Part shown: one piece after another, positions 6,602 through 13,181 of the stretch
Layout: the number at the start of each line of letters is the position of its first letter
How positions within the stretch are numbered: position 1 is the first letter of the stretch
NCBI GenBank assembly: GCA_025936205.1
Contig: JAICTU010000246.1
Location: 1 to 13,181 of the forward strand
Length of the DNA stretch: 13,181 bases
Reading direction: 5' to 3'
Origin: Polyangiaceae bacterium
Lineage (GTDB): Bacteria; Myxococcota; Polyangia; Polyangiales; Polyangiaceae
Translations under genes and position numbers: made by a program
Notes under the pieces: generated by a model
Database searches by the model: none
Seen by the model: the letters and a program-made list of their open reading frames with translations, nothing else
Told to the model about the DNA's origin: nothing

Positions 6602-6624
6602 AAAAAATGCCGGCGGCTGTCCGC
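6602..6624 (-). terminator. Possible terminator of the beta-barrel/MBL operon
   Basis: Directly after the MBL hydrolase stop, GCGG (6624-6621) can pair with CCGC (6616-6613) over a 4-base loop. A run of six T residues (6607-6602, minus strand) follows five bases later, then six G residues. The stem is short, so the call is weak, but T-runs of this length are rare in this DNA. The rest of 6442-6601 contains no recognisable gene. Confidence 0.35.
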
Positions 6625-7500
6625 TCACTCCCCGTAGCGGAACATGAACCCGTCGCCCCGCGCCGCTCCACCGCGCGCGCCGCGATAGGGCACGATGCGC
6701 CCCAGCGACGGCGGCGGGAAGTGCGCGGTCAGCACCAGCGTGTCGGTGTCGCAGTGGCGCTCGAGAAAGCCGCGGCGCGTGCGCCGGGCTTGCTCGGCGT
6801 CGCGGTCCCAGACCGGGCTCCATTCGGGGTGCGGGCATTGCACCGGACTGTGCATCATGTCGCCGCACATGGCGGCGCGGCGCGCGCCGGACTTCAGGTT
6901 GACGACGACGTGGCCCTCGGTGTGGCCGATCGCGGGCTCGAGCCAGACCTCGTCGTCGAGCGCGAAGTCGAGGTCGACCAGTTGCATCAGCCCCGCTTCT
7001 GCGACCGGCAGCACGCTTTGTTCGAAGGCTGCGCCGCCCAGCTTTGCCGTGGCCTCGTACTCCGGCCTCGAAAACACATAGCGCGCCTTGGGGAAGGTCG
7101 GCACCCAGCGTCCGTCGCGCCGGCGCGTGTTCCAGCCGCAGTGGTCGGAGTGCAGGTGGGTGCAGAAGACGTAGTCGATGTCTTCCGGCGCGGAGCCGGC
7201 AGCTGCCAGGCGATCGAGCCAGCTCTGGTCGGTGCGTTCGTGCCAGTCGGGCGCGTCCGGCTGGTTCTTGCCGCAGCCGACGCAGGTGTCGATCAGGATG
7301 CGGTGGTGGCGGGTACGGACCAGGTAGGCCTGCACGGGGATGCGGATGCGCTGCGTGTGCGGGCACAGCGCATCCGGCTCCAGCCAGCTGCGGTAGGGAT
7401 CGAGCGCCTCGCGCGTGGCCTCGTGGAACACCTCGCGAATCGGAGCGTGCAGGCTCGTGATGTCGAGCAGGGTCTGGATCTCGATCTGGCCCAGGCGCAT
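6625..7500 (-). CDS. Cytoplasmic MBL-fold metallo-hydrolase
   Basis: A complete metallo-beta-lactamase-fold hydrolase of 291 residues. The metal-binding set is intact: THLHSDHCGW gives His115, His117, Asp119 and His120; GHTEGH gives His197; CGDMMHSP gives Asp214; and TAHFPPPS gives His260. This layout is shared with lactonase and methyl-parathion-hydrolase-like enzymes; the substrate cannot be read from sequence. A Cys-containing loop DTCVGCGKNQPD follows the second strand. There is no signal peptide, unlike the other MBL enzyme at 2734-3657, and the two are only distantly similar. The ATG at 7500 is the first start after an in-frame TAG. It lacks a clear ribosome-binding site, and the upstream gene ends 17 bases earlier, which suggests co-transcription and perhaps coupled translation. 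Confidence 0.88.
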   Translation of the reverse strand: MRLGQIEIQTLLDITSLHAPIREVFHEATREALDPYRSWLEPDALCPHTQRIRIPVQAYLVRTRHHRILIDTCVGCGKNQPDAPDWHERTDQSWLDRLAAAGSAPEDIDYVFCTHLHSDHCGWNTRRRDGRWVPTFPKARYVFSRPEYEATAKLGGAAFEQSVLPVAEAGLMQLVDLDFALDDEVWLEPAIGHTEGHVVVNLKSGARRAAMCGDMMHSPVQCPHPEWSPVWDRDAEQARRTRRGFLERHCDTDTLVLTAHFPPPSLGRIVPYRGARGGAARGDGFMFRYGE

Positions 7501-7517
7501 GCCCGGGCACTAGCAGA

Positions 7518-8114
7518 TCAGGACCCGAAAACGAAGATCACGTGAGCGCCGGCCTCCGCCCAGTCAAACGCCGGCGTATCAGCGCCACCCTTGATGGAAT
7601 TGTACGAGAGCTGCAGGCCCAGATCGACCAGCGGCAGCAGCGTGAAGTCGAGCGCTGCGCCCACGTTGGTGGCGAGGTTGGTGCGGCTGTCGCGCACGTC
7701 CGAGATGCCGGGCAGCTCGTTCCAGCGCAGGTGTCCCACGCCGATGTGCGCAAACACCGAGGGGCGGATGATGGCGCCGATGGCCAGGCGCCCGCCCGCC
7801 ATGCCTCGATAGACGGTGGGATCCGCCGCGCCACCAAAGTCATGGAAGCCACCGTCGAGCTCGGTGGTCAGCGCGACGAGCCCGAGATCCATGCGCGGGC
7901 CGAAGAAGACGTCCACGCCCGCGCCCGCAGGCGTACCGTAGCGCGAATCCCTCACGCTATCGCTGAAGGCGAGGTCGATGCCGAGCGTGTTCGAAGCAGA
8001 GGCTGAGCCCGACCAGCAGACTCCCGCCAGCAGCGCACCACCCGCGGCAACGAGCGTCATGCACGGTCGCAGCCAGCTGCGCCCGCGCTTCAGACTCGAA
8101 GAGAGGTTGTCCAT
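7518..8114 (-). CDS. Exported beta-barrel-like protein, probably outer membrane
   Basis: No family is recognised. From the ATG at 8114 the product has 198 residues: a basic start (KRGRSWLRP), a hydrophobic stretch MTLVAAGGALLAGVCW and a signal-peptidase-I-like site SASA/SN near residue 40. The mature part is rich in Gly and alternating hydrophobic residues forming many predicted beta strands (GVDVFFGPRMDLGLVAL, RLAIGAIIRPSVFAHIGVGH, LPLVDLGLQLSYNS) and ends HVIFVFGS, with an aromatic residue near the C-terminus as in outer-membrane barrels. The frame extends to an ATG at 8180, but the extra 22 residues would precede the signal peptide, so 8114 is preferred; neither start has a clear ribosome-binding site. 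It is the first gene of a probable two-gene unit with the MBL hydrolase. Confidence 0.7.
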   Translation of the reverse strand: MDNLSSSLKRGRSWLRPCMTLVAAGGALLAGVCWSGSASASNTLGIDLAFSDSVRDSRYGTPAGAGVDVFFGPRMDLGLVALTTELDGGFHDFGGAADPTVYRGMAGGRLAIGAIIRPSVFAHIGVGHLRWNELPGISDVRDSRTNLATNVGAALDFTLLPLVDLGLQLSYNSIKGGADTPAFDWAEAGAHVIFVFGS

Positions 8115-8247
8115 GGAGTGTTGCACTGCAGGTCCCATGCCATGCCCAATACGCTGCAGACCGCAGCTCCGTTCCCACATCGAAGCACAGATCCGGGGGT
8201 TGCCCCTGGCTCAGACAGCGCGCTCGGCTCAGGCCCGCAGCGCGTTT

Positions 8248-8260
8248 GCCCCGCCGGGGC
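8248..8260 (-). terminator. GC hairpin 3' of the ABC exporter gene
   Basis: GCCCC (8248-8252) pairs with GGGGC (8256-8260) over a 3-base loop, 12 bases after the ABC transporter stop codon. There is no T-run. It suggests that the exporter and the beta-barrel gene 158 bases downstream are separate transcription units. The remaining intergenic sequence (8115-8247) has no recognisable gene or clear promoter. Confidence 0.3.
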
Positions 8261-8272
8261 GGAACTCCACGG

Positions 8273-10144
8273 TCAGGACGGGCGAAGCAGCGCGGGCTCG
8301 CTGTTTCGGCTCCCCAGGCGCTGGGCGCGATACAGGCGCGCGTACAGGCCGTCCCGACGGATCAGCTCGGCGTGATTGCCGATCTCGACGATGTGCCCGC
8401 GTTCCAGCACCAGGATGCGATCGGCGGCCAGGATGGTCGACAGCCGGTGGGCGATCACGATGCTGGTCCGGCTCTTCATCAGCTCCGCCAGCGAGCGCTG
8501 GATCAGTTGCTCCGATTCGCTGTCGAGCGCGCTCGTGGCTTCGTCCAGGATCAAGACGCGCGGATCAGCCAGGAACACACGAGCCAGCGCGATGCGCTGT
8601 TTCTGTCCGCCGGACAGCTTGGCCCCGCGCTCGCCGATCAGGGTGTCGTAGCCGTCGCTCAGCTGCTCGATGAACTCCTCCGCGTGCGCCGAGCGCGCGG
8701 CGCGCACCACCTCTTGCCGGCTGGCTCGCGGGCGCCCATACAGGATGTTGTCGATCACGCTGCCCGAGAAGAGCAGGTTCTCCTGCGCCACGATGCCGAT
8801 CTGCGCGCGCAGCTCGCGCAGGCGCAGGTCGCGCAGCTCCGTCCCATCGAGCAGCACGCGCCCCCGGGTCGGATCGTAGAAGCGCGGTACCAGTTGTACG
8901 AAGCTGGACTTGCCGGCGCCGCTCGGCCCGACCAGTGCCAGCATCTCGCCCGGACGGATGTCGACGTTCAGGTCGTGCAGCACCGGTTCGTCCGCGCGGT
9001 AGCCGAAGGTCACGTGTTCGAACGTGACGCGACCCTGCACGTGGCGCACCGGCTTGGCAGCGGGACGATCGGCGACATCCGGCTCCAGATCGAACACGTC
9101 GAAGATGCGGTCGATGGCCGCCAGCGAATTGTGCAGCACGGTGTTCATCTCGCTGATGCGGTTGACGGGGAAGTACAGCTCGCGCACCAGCAGGATGAAG
9201 GCCACCACCGTGCCCACGCTGATCGTGCCCAGCATCAGCCGCTGCCCGCCGTACCAGACCAGGCCGAGCGTCGCCATCTGTGTGAGCCACTGCACCACCG
9301 CGTTCGACAGGTTGGTGATGTGCGCGTTGCGCAGCGTCAGGCCGAGCAGGCGCCGCGAGCGCTGGAAGAAGGCGAGCCCCTCGCGGCGCTCGGCGACGAA
9401 GCTCTTGATCAACTGATAGCCGGCGACGCGCTCCTGAACATCGCCGGAGAACGCTTCCATCGCTTCCTGCAGCTCCAGCGACGTGCTCTTCGAGCGCTTG
9501 CCGAACGCGCGCATCGAGCCGATGTAAAACGGGAACACGGCCAGCGAAGCCGCCATCAGCGGCGGATCCATCGAGCCCAGCACGTAGACGTAGACCGCGC
9601 AGGTGACCAGATCCATCCAGATGTTGGTCATGGCGCTGCCCACGAAGTTCTGGGCCAGCGCGATGTCCGCGGTGAGGCGCGACACGATGCCGCCCGACTG
9701 GTTGTTCTGAAAGAAGGAGTGGCTCAGCCGATGGATGTGCCGGTACAGGTCCGAGCGCAGATCCATCATCACGCGGTGCCCCGCGAGCTGCGCCCACTGG
9801 CTGCGATAATAGAGCGCAACGCCCCATACGCCGTACACGCCGACCAGCGTCAGCATCAACAGATCAAAGGTGCCCCAGGGCGTCGTCCAGAACGGCCCCA
9901 GCTGCGGGCCCAGCCAGCTCAGATAGCTGTCGAACGTGCGTGCGATCACGTCCTCGGGTGGAGCTGCGCTGGCAGCGTGCGCCGGCACCAGGCGGTCCGT
10001 CAGAAAGCGAAAGGACAGCGCCATCGTCGACGGCAGCACGAACTTCAACATGCCGCAGCCCGTGGCGCGCGCGATCAAGCCCGAGTACGGCCACACGTAG
10101 CGCAGGAAGCGGCGGAGCGAGCTGGGCTTGTTCGCGCGCGACAT
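8273..10144 (-). CDS. ABC exporter half-transporter (MsbA/MdlB-like)
   Basis: A 623-residue fusion of a six-helix transmembrane domain (about 15-340) with an ATPase domain (about 370-610), the architecture of homodimeric or heterodimeric exporters of lipids, peptides or drugs in the inner membrane. All ATPase motifs are intact: Walker A GPSGAGKSS (406-414), Q-loop AQEN (Gln454), signature LSGGQKQR (510-517), Walker B VLILDEATSALD with Glu535, and H-loop His566. The loop between helices 1 and 2 (about 50-92) is long and probably periplasmic. No second half-transporter lies next to it, so a homodimer is likely. MsbA identity is not proven because drug and peptide exporters look alike. The ATG at 10144 has only a weak ribosome-binding site. 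Confidence 0.92.
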   Translation of the reverse strand: MSRANKPSSLRRFLRYVWPYSGLIARATGCGMLKFVLPSTMALSFRFLTDRLVPAHAASAAPPEDVIARTFDSYLSWLGPQLGPFWTTPWGTFDLLMLTLVGVYGVWGVALYYRSQWAQLAGHRVMMDLRSDLYRHIHRLSHSFFQNNQSGGIVSRLTADIALAQNFVGSAMTNIWMDLVTCAVYVYVLGSMDPPLMAASLAVFPFYIGSMRAFGKRSKSTSLELQEAMEAFSGDVQERVAGYQLIKSFVAERREGLAFFQRSRRLLGLTLRNAHITNLSNAVVQWLTQMATLGLVWYGGQRLMLGTISVGTVVAFILLVRELYFPVNRISEMNTVLHNSLAAIDRIFDVFDLEPDVADRPAAKPVRHVQGRVTFEHVTFGYRADEPVLHDLNVDIRPGEMLALVGPSGAGKSSFVQLVPRFYDPTRGRVLLDGTELRDLRLRELRAQIGIVAQENLLFSGSVIDNILYGRPRASRQEVVRAARSAHAEEFIEQLSDGYDTLIGERGAKLSGGQKQRIALARVFLADPRVLILDEATSALDSESEQLIQRSLAELMKSRTSIVIAHRLSTILAADRILVLERGHIVEIGNHAELIRRDGLYARLYRAQRLGSRNSEPALLRPS

Positions 10145-10484
10145 TGCAGGCAGTCACGCCCACTTTGCCGTGTGTGCACAGCGGCGCAACCACTCGCGCC
10201 GGCAATCGAGCGTGAATCGCCCCGCGCGCAGCGCTGGGGGTCTTCTGTGGCCATTTGGCCGACCTGAGCAGACGAGAGCGCGCGCAACTTTGCCGCCTGC
10301 CCCGAGCTGAAACACTGCGACATCGCTCACCGGCGCGCATCGCGTCGCCGATCCGCGCGGACGGCCCTCGGGGGTCATTCAAGCGTGTGCACCCGTGGAC
10401 GTTCTTCGAGCCTGCAGGGATCGCGCGCGCGCTCGCCAGCAGCCCTGCTCGATCGTCCGACACAGGAGCCCAGCACGTTCTCCC
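10145..10484. other. Divergent intergenic region between the exporter and the DsbD-like gene
   Basis: These 340 bases separate the divergent minus-strand exporter and plus-strand DsbD-like genes and must hold both promoters. I find no convincing -35/-10 pair on either strand. A small hairpin, CGGCGC (10182-10187) with GCGCCG (10196-10201), lies in the exporter leader. A plus-strand frame reaching upstream to a GTG at 10395 belongs to the DsbD-like gene, but its extra residues look like translated leader. AGGAG at 10464-10468 lies too far (16 bases) from the preferred ATG to be an ideal ribosome-binding site. Confidence 0.5.
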
Positions 10485-11375
10485 ATGACCACCCGCTCGC
10501 ACTCCTTCCACGTCTGCTTTCTCGGTGCCCTCTTCAGCGCTGCCTGCGGCTCCGCCACTGCCCAAGCCCCCGCTCCGGCGGCTCCTCCCGCTCCCGAGCC
10601 GCAGAAGTCTGCCTGGCCCGAGCCCAGGGCCCCCGAGTCGTCGGGTGAGACGGTCGTGCAGACCCAGTTCGAGACCTCGGCGCAGGCGGTCGAGCCCGGC
10701 GGCAAGTTCCTGCTGGCGATACGTTTTCAGATCCCTGCCGAATATCGCATCTCCTGGACCAACCCGGGCGACGTCGGGCAGAGCACGCACGTCAAGTTCG
10801 AGGTCCCCGAGGGCTTCGAGGTGGGGCCACTCCAGTTTCCGGCTCCCAAGCGCTTCGACCTGCCCGGGAAGCTGGTGAGCTACGGCTATGAGCGCGAGAC
10901 CGCCGTGTTCGCGGAAGTCACCGCGCCCGCCAAGCTGTCCGAGAACACGGTCGTGCGCTTCGACGTGAAAGCCGACTGGTTCGCCTGCAAAGACGAGTGC
11001 CTGAGCGAAGAGCTCGGCGCCTGGTTCGAGCTGGTCGCCAAGCGCCGTGCGCCGGAGCCGCAGCTCCCCGAGGACCTCGACCCATACTATTCGACGATCC
11101 CCAGGGCCTTCACCGATCTGCCCCAGGCGAGCCACGACTGGAAGGTGACGCGCGGCAAGCCTGCCCTCACGCTCAGTGCTCCGGACGTGAAGTGGCTCGA
11201 CTTCTTTCCCGGCGACCCGGAGCTGCCCCGGCTGCTCGGCGTCGATCACAAGGGGGAGGCCCTGCAAGTGAAGTTCGCCAAGCCAGCCACGGGTCAGCTG
11301 CGCGGGCTCGCGCTGGGCGAGGTCGACGGCAAGCTCGCTTCGTTCGACGTCGACGTGCCCTGGCCCAATCCCTGA
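10485..11375 (+). CDS. Exported stand-alone DsbD N-terminal-like domain protein
   Basis: A 296-residue exported protein whose body resembles the N-terminal periplasmic domain of the protein-disulfide reductase DsbD, which passes electrons to periplasmic thiol proteins. Family-like segments are YRISWTNPGDVGQSTHV (87-103), VPEGFEVGPLQFPAPKRF (107-124), LVSYGYERETAVF (130-142) and DWFACKDECLSEE with Cys168 and Cys172 (CxxxC). DsbD's eight-helix membrane domain and C-terminal thioredoxin domain are absent. The N-terminus has a signal peptide ending either before Cys21 (SAAC, a weak lipobox) or at ATA/QA, then a Pro/Ala linker (about 27-50). The frame opens at GTG 10395, but the ATG at 10485 puts the signal peptide at the start and is preferred. 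It is the only plus-strand gene and ends 4 bases from the convergent lipoprotein gene. Confidence 0.8.
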   Translation: MTTRSHSFHVCFLGALFSAACGSATAQAPAPAAPPAPEPQKSAWPEPRAPESSGETVVQTQFETSAQAVEPGGKFLLAIRFQIPAEYRISWTNPGDVGQSTHVKFEVPEGFEVGPLQFPAPKRFDLPGKLVSYGYERETAVFAEVTAPAKLSENTVVRFDVKADWFACKDECLSEELGAWFELVAKRRAPEPQLPEDLDPYYSTIPRAFTDLPQASHDWKVTRGKPALTLSAPDVKWLDFFPGDPELPRLLGVDHKGEALQVKFAKPATGQLRGLALGEVDGKLASFDVDVPWPNP

Positions 11376-11379
11376 TCGT

Positions 11380-12768
11380 TCAGGGCTGCGGATAGCTCGA
11401 GCCGCTGGAGCGCGGCGGGCACTCGCTGCCCGCCAGCTGCTGGAGTCGCGCGGAACGGCGCCGTAGCTCGTCGCTCGGGGCGTCCGGATCGTACAAGAAG
11501 CGCGAGAGACGCGCGGGGCGCTGCAGCGTCGGGTCGGGCGCGATGTGCTGGAAGGGCAGCGCGTGCTGATCGCCGCCGTGGCAGCCGTTGCACGTCTGCA
11601 CGCTGAAGGCGAGGCGCAAGCTCTCGCTCACGCCCAGCGCGGGCCAGCTGAAGTCCGGCGTCGGCGTGCGCGCGGCCCCTGCGCGCAGCTCCGCGGGCAA
11701 GCTGACGGCGCCCGCGCGGATCGCCTCGGCGTGCCCGACCATGTGCGCGCTGAGCAGCGCGGGATCCAGGTCTTCGCGCGGCGTGAACTCCAGCGTCGCT
11801 GCCGTGAGCTCGAGCGCGCCCTGCTCGATCCCGAGCTGAAACTCACGCAGCTCCCAGCTGGGCTGGGCCGCGGGATCAGCGAGCGCGATCTCGTTCGTGC
11901 GCCAGCGAGCGCTCAGCGGGTCGGCATCGAGCCAGACCGCCCGTGCGATCTCCGCCAGGGCGTCCGCGCGAGCGGTGCCCAGTCGGGTCCAGCTGCGCGC
12001 CCAGTCGGCGGCAGCGCGCGTGGTGGGGTAGGGGAGCTCGAGGATCGCCGTCGCTTCAAGGGCCTGATGGGTACGCGGATCGAGGGCTGCGTAGACCAGG
12101 CGCAGCTCGCCCGCGAAGCCGCTGCAGGCATCGGCTGCGAGATCGACTCGGTTCACGATCGCGATCAGCTGAAACGGCGCGTCCGCCCAGCTCGGCGCGC
12201 TCGCTGCTCCATAGCCCGTTCCGGAAGCATCGAGCCAGCCAGCGAGCAGCAGGTCTCGCGCGCCGGGGCGCGGGTCCACGGGCGCGTTGCTCGGCCCCAC
12301 GAGGCTGTCGCTCGCCCAGCGAGTGAGCCAGGCACTGGTGAACTCGAGCGGGTCGTGCCCGGTGCCGGCGAGCCGCTGCATCTGCGTGCGAAAGCTGAGC
12401 GGCGCATCCGGGTTCGCGTTGTCGCCGAGGGCGCCGACGATCTCGGGGTCGACCACGATCAATGAATCGTATTTGCGCGCCGGAAGATCGTCCGGGCTCG
12501 GCGCGAGGGGCGTCCCGGATCCACCACCGGTACCGCCGCTGCCGCCGTCAAGGCCGCCTGAGCTGCCCCCGGTGCCGCCGGGCCACGACGGAGGAGGGGA
12601 GAGGTCATCGTCCCAGGTTTCGTCGAGCGGCTCCGCCGGGCGGAACTGCGCGTCCGAGTCATGGGGGGGATCCTCCACTTCGATGCGACAGGCGCACAGC
12701 GAGAGCGCGCCCAGGGCGCAGGACATGCGGGCTCGGGCGCCGAGCCCCAGCGGCTGACGTGGGTACAT
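11380..12768 (-). CDS. Lipoprotein with a single CxxCH haem-binding motif
   Basis: This 462-residue protein begins with basic residues and a hydrophobic stretch ending LSLCAC; Cys27 (LCA-C) or Cys25 is the probable lipidation site. An acidic, Pro-rich segment and a Gly/Ser linker (about 64-86) follow, then a large domain of unknown function (about 97-380). A C-terminal segment contains TCNGCHGGD: Cys393, Cys396 and His397 form a c-type haem attachment motif. The following HIAPDP and PARLSRFLYDP segments and the closing helix of Arg/Leu are, as I recall, shared with myxobacterial lipoproteins of unknown role. GGAGG six bases before the ATG at 12768 fixes the start; the longer frame to 12837 has no such site. 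No distal Met ligand can be assigned with confidence. Electron transfer is inference. Confidence 0.75.
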   Translation of the reverse strand: MYPRQPLGLGARARMSCALGALSLCACRIEVEDPPHDSDAQFRPAEPLDETWDDDLSPPPSWPGGTGGSSGGLDGGSGGTGGGSGTPLAPSPDDLPARKYDSLIVVDPEIVGALGDNANPDAPLSFRTQMQRLAGTGHDPLEFTSAWLTRWASDSLVGPSNAPVDPRPGARDLLLAGWLDASGTGYGAASAPSWADAPFQLIAIVNRVDLAADACSGFAGELRLVYAALDPRTHQALEATAILELPYPTTRAAADWARSWTRLGTARADALAEIARAVWLDADPLSARWRTNEIALADPAAQPSWELREFQLGIEQGALELTAATLEFTPREDLDPALLSAHMVGHAEAIRAGAVSLPAELRAGAARTPTPDFSWPALGVSESLRLAFSVQTCNGCHGGDQHALPFQHIAPDPTLQRPARLSRFLYDPDAPSDELRRRSARLQQLAGSECPPRSSGSSYPQP

Positions 12769-12774
12769 GACCAA

Positions 12775-12779
12775 CCTCC
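12775..12779 (-). promoter_or_regulatory. Ribosome-binding site deciding the lipoprotein start
   Basis: GGAGG on the minus strand, six bases before the ATG at 12768. It is the best-spaced Shine-Dalgarno sequence in the window along with that of the sugar dehydrogenase, and it selects this ATG over the start 69 bases upstream, which would also place 23 residues ahead of the signal peptide. Confidence 0.8.
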
Positions 12780-12803
12780 AAGTAAAGCGTGTGATGCAAT
12801 GAG

Positions 12804-12829
12804 CGGAGGGACGCGCTGGCGTTCCTCCG
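12804..12829 (-). terminator. Strong hairpin between the TPR gene and the lipoprotein gene
   Basis: CGGAGGGACGC (12804-12814) pairs with GCGTTCCTCCG (12819-12829) as 11 bp including one G-T wobble, closing a 4-base loop. It begins 8 bases after the TPR gene stop and ends 35 bases before the lipoprotein start. No T-run follows. It may end the upstream transcript or separate expression of two co-transcribed genes. Confidence 0.5.
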
Positions 12830-12837
12830 GAGACCAC

Positions 12838-13181
12838 TCAATCGCTGCGCGGTAGCTGCTCGAGCAGGCGGCGCGCTTCTTCACGCCGGTAGCTTCCGTA
12901 TTCGCCGCCGGCGAAGGGCTGCAGCGCGCGCCGCGCGGCTGCGCTCTGGCCCAGGCGGTACAGCGCGATGCCGCGGTTGTAGCGCGCCTCCACGGCCCAG
13001 CGATGAGCGGGGGGAGCCGCCGCCAGATAGCGGTCCCAGGCGGCCAGCGCGGCGGCGTAGTCGGCGCGCACGAAGTGCGCAGCGTGCGCCACGCGATACA
13101 GCTCGTCGGCGCGGTCGCTCGCCGAATGGTTCGTCGGCGCCGGCGCAGCGGGCGCCGGGGCCGACGGGGCTGGGGCGGCCC
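12838..13181 (-). CDS. C-terminal part of a TPR-like protein (partial)
   Basis: The frame is open from the right edge to a TGA at 12838, giving the last 113 residues of a longer protein. A Pro/Ala-rich linker (AAPAPSAPAPAAPAPTNHS) leads into helical repeats of TPR type: DELYRVAHAAHFVRADYAAA, then WDRYLAAAP and VEARYNRGIALYRLGQSAAA, ending REEARRLLEQL. A GTG at 13092 could be read as a start, but coding character continues unbroken above it, so it is internal. In myxobacteria such linker-plus-repeat tails follow anti-sigma or FecR-like domains next to ECF sigma genes; that identity is inference because the N-terminal part lies outside the window. Confidence 0.65.
   Translation of the reverse strand, partial: AAPAPSAPAPAAPAPTNHSASDRADELYRVAHAAHFVRADYAAALAAWDRYLAAAPPAHRWAVEARYNRGIALYRLGQSAAARRALQPFAGGEYGSYRREEARRLLEQLPRSD

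Noticed and set aside
5773..7545. A 590-codon plus-strand open frame across DoxX, the PAP2 remnant and the MBL gene
   Set aside because: It crosses several real genes and intergenic regions, has low-complexity composition and shows no motif. It is a frame artefact of high GC content.
8246..10267. A 673-codon plus-strand open frame covering the ABC exporter gene
   Set aside because: It is antisense to a gene with complete ATPase motifs. Its translation is dominated by Arg, Ala, Gln and His with no domain pattern, as expected from the reverse frame of GC-rich coding DNA.
10255..10488. A 77-codon plus-strand frame in the divergent intergenic region considered as a small gene
   Set aside because: There is no ribosome-binding site, composition is Arg/Ala/Pro-rich like translated non-coding GC-rich DNA, and it overlaps the start of the DsbD-like gene in another frame.
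9864..11267. A 467-codon minus-strand open frame over the DsbD-like gene and the divergent intergenic region
   Set aside because: The DsbD-like protein on the opposite strand has recognisable family segments and a signal peptide, while this frame has only low-complexity Arg/Gly/Leu sequence.
12519..12580. Gly/Ser-coding repeats in the lipoprotein considered as a DNA repeat element
   Set aside because: The sequence is explained by a Gly-rich protein linker, which is common after lipid anchors, and the units are irregular at DNA level.

Overview
The DNA is very GC-rich, and its coding regions show strong G/C preference at third codon positions. Together with long Pro/Ala- and Gly-rich secreted proteins, an ECF sigma factor with a C-terminal helical extension, and a lipoprotein carrying one CxxCH motif, this suggests a large-genome myxobacterium (Myxococcota, probably Polyangiales/Sorangium-like). 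The genus is inference. No rRNA, tRNA, CRISPR array or insertion sequence was found.

Layout. All genes but one lie on the minus strand, so they read right to left. (a) 1-68: start of an unidentified gene leaving the window. (b) 301-2439: secreted PQQ-type sugar dehydrogenase with a PKD domain. (c) 2734-3657: secreted metallo-beta-lactamase-fold hydrolase of the AHL-lactonase type, behind a strongly structured leader. (d) 3821-5949: a compact operon, transcribed DoxX-like membrane protein, then DGPF/YCII protein, then ECF42-type sigma factor, with a candidate promoter near 6000. (e) 6034-6441: remnant of a PAP2 phosphatase. (f) 6625-8114: outer-membrane beta-barrel-like protein followed after 17 bases by a second, cytoplasmic MBL-fold hydrolase. 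(g) 8273-10144: MsbA-like ABC exporter half-transporter. (h) 10485-11375, plus strand: free-standing exported DsbD N-terminal-like domain. (i) 11380-12768: lipoprotein with one haem-type CxxCH motif, convergent with (h) and only 4 bases from it. (j) 12838-13181: C-terminal end of a TPR-like protein entering from the right.

How the parts fit. The clearest unit is the ECF42 operon. ECF42 sigma factors are known to be linked to DGPF genes and carry a C-terminal TPR-like extension, with no dedicated anti-sigma factor; here all three genes are packed with gaps of 17 and 33 bases. Much of the rest is envelope-directed: secreted dehydrogenase, secreted lactonase-like enzyme, beta-barrel, exporter, exported Dsb-like domain, haem-type lipoprotein. 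I see no single pathway joining them.

The most interesting unexplained sequence is the leader of the lactonase-like gene: a 16-bp quasi-palindromic stem whose loop can pair over 7 bases with a segment just upstream of the Shine-Dalgarno sequence. Other points are the PAP2 remnant, a three-copy 13-bp repeat at the 3' end of the dehydrogenase gene, and the stand-alone DsbD-like domain.
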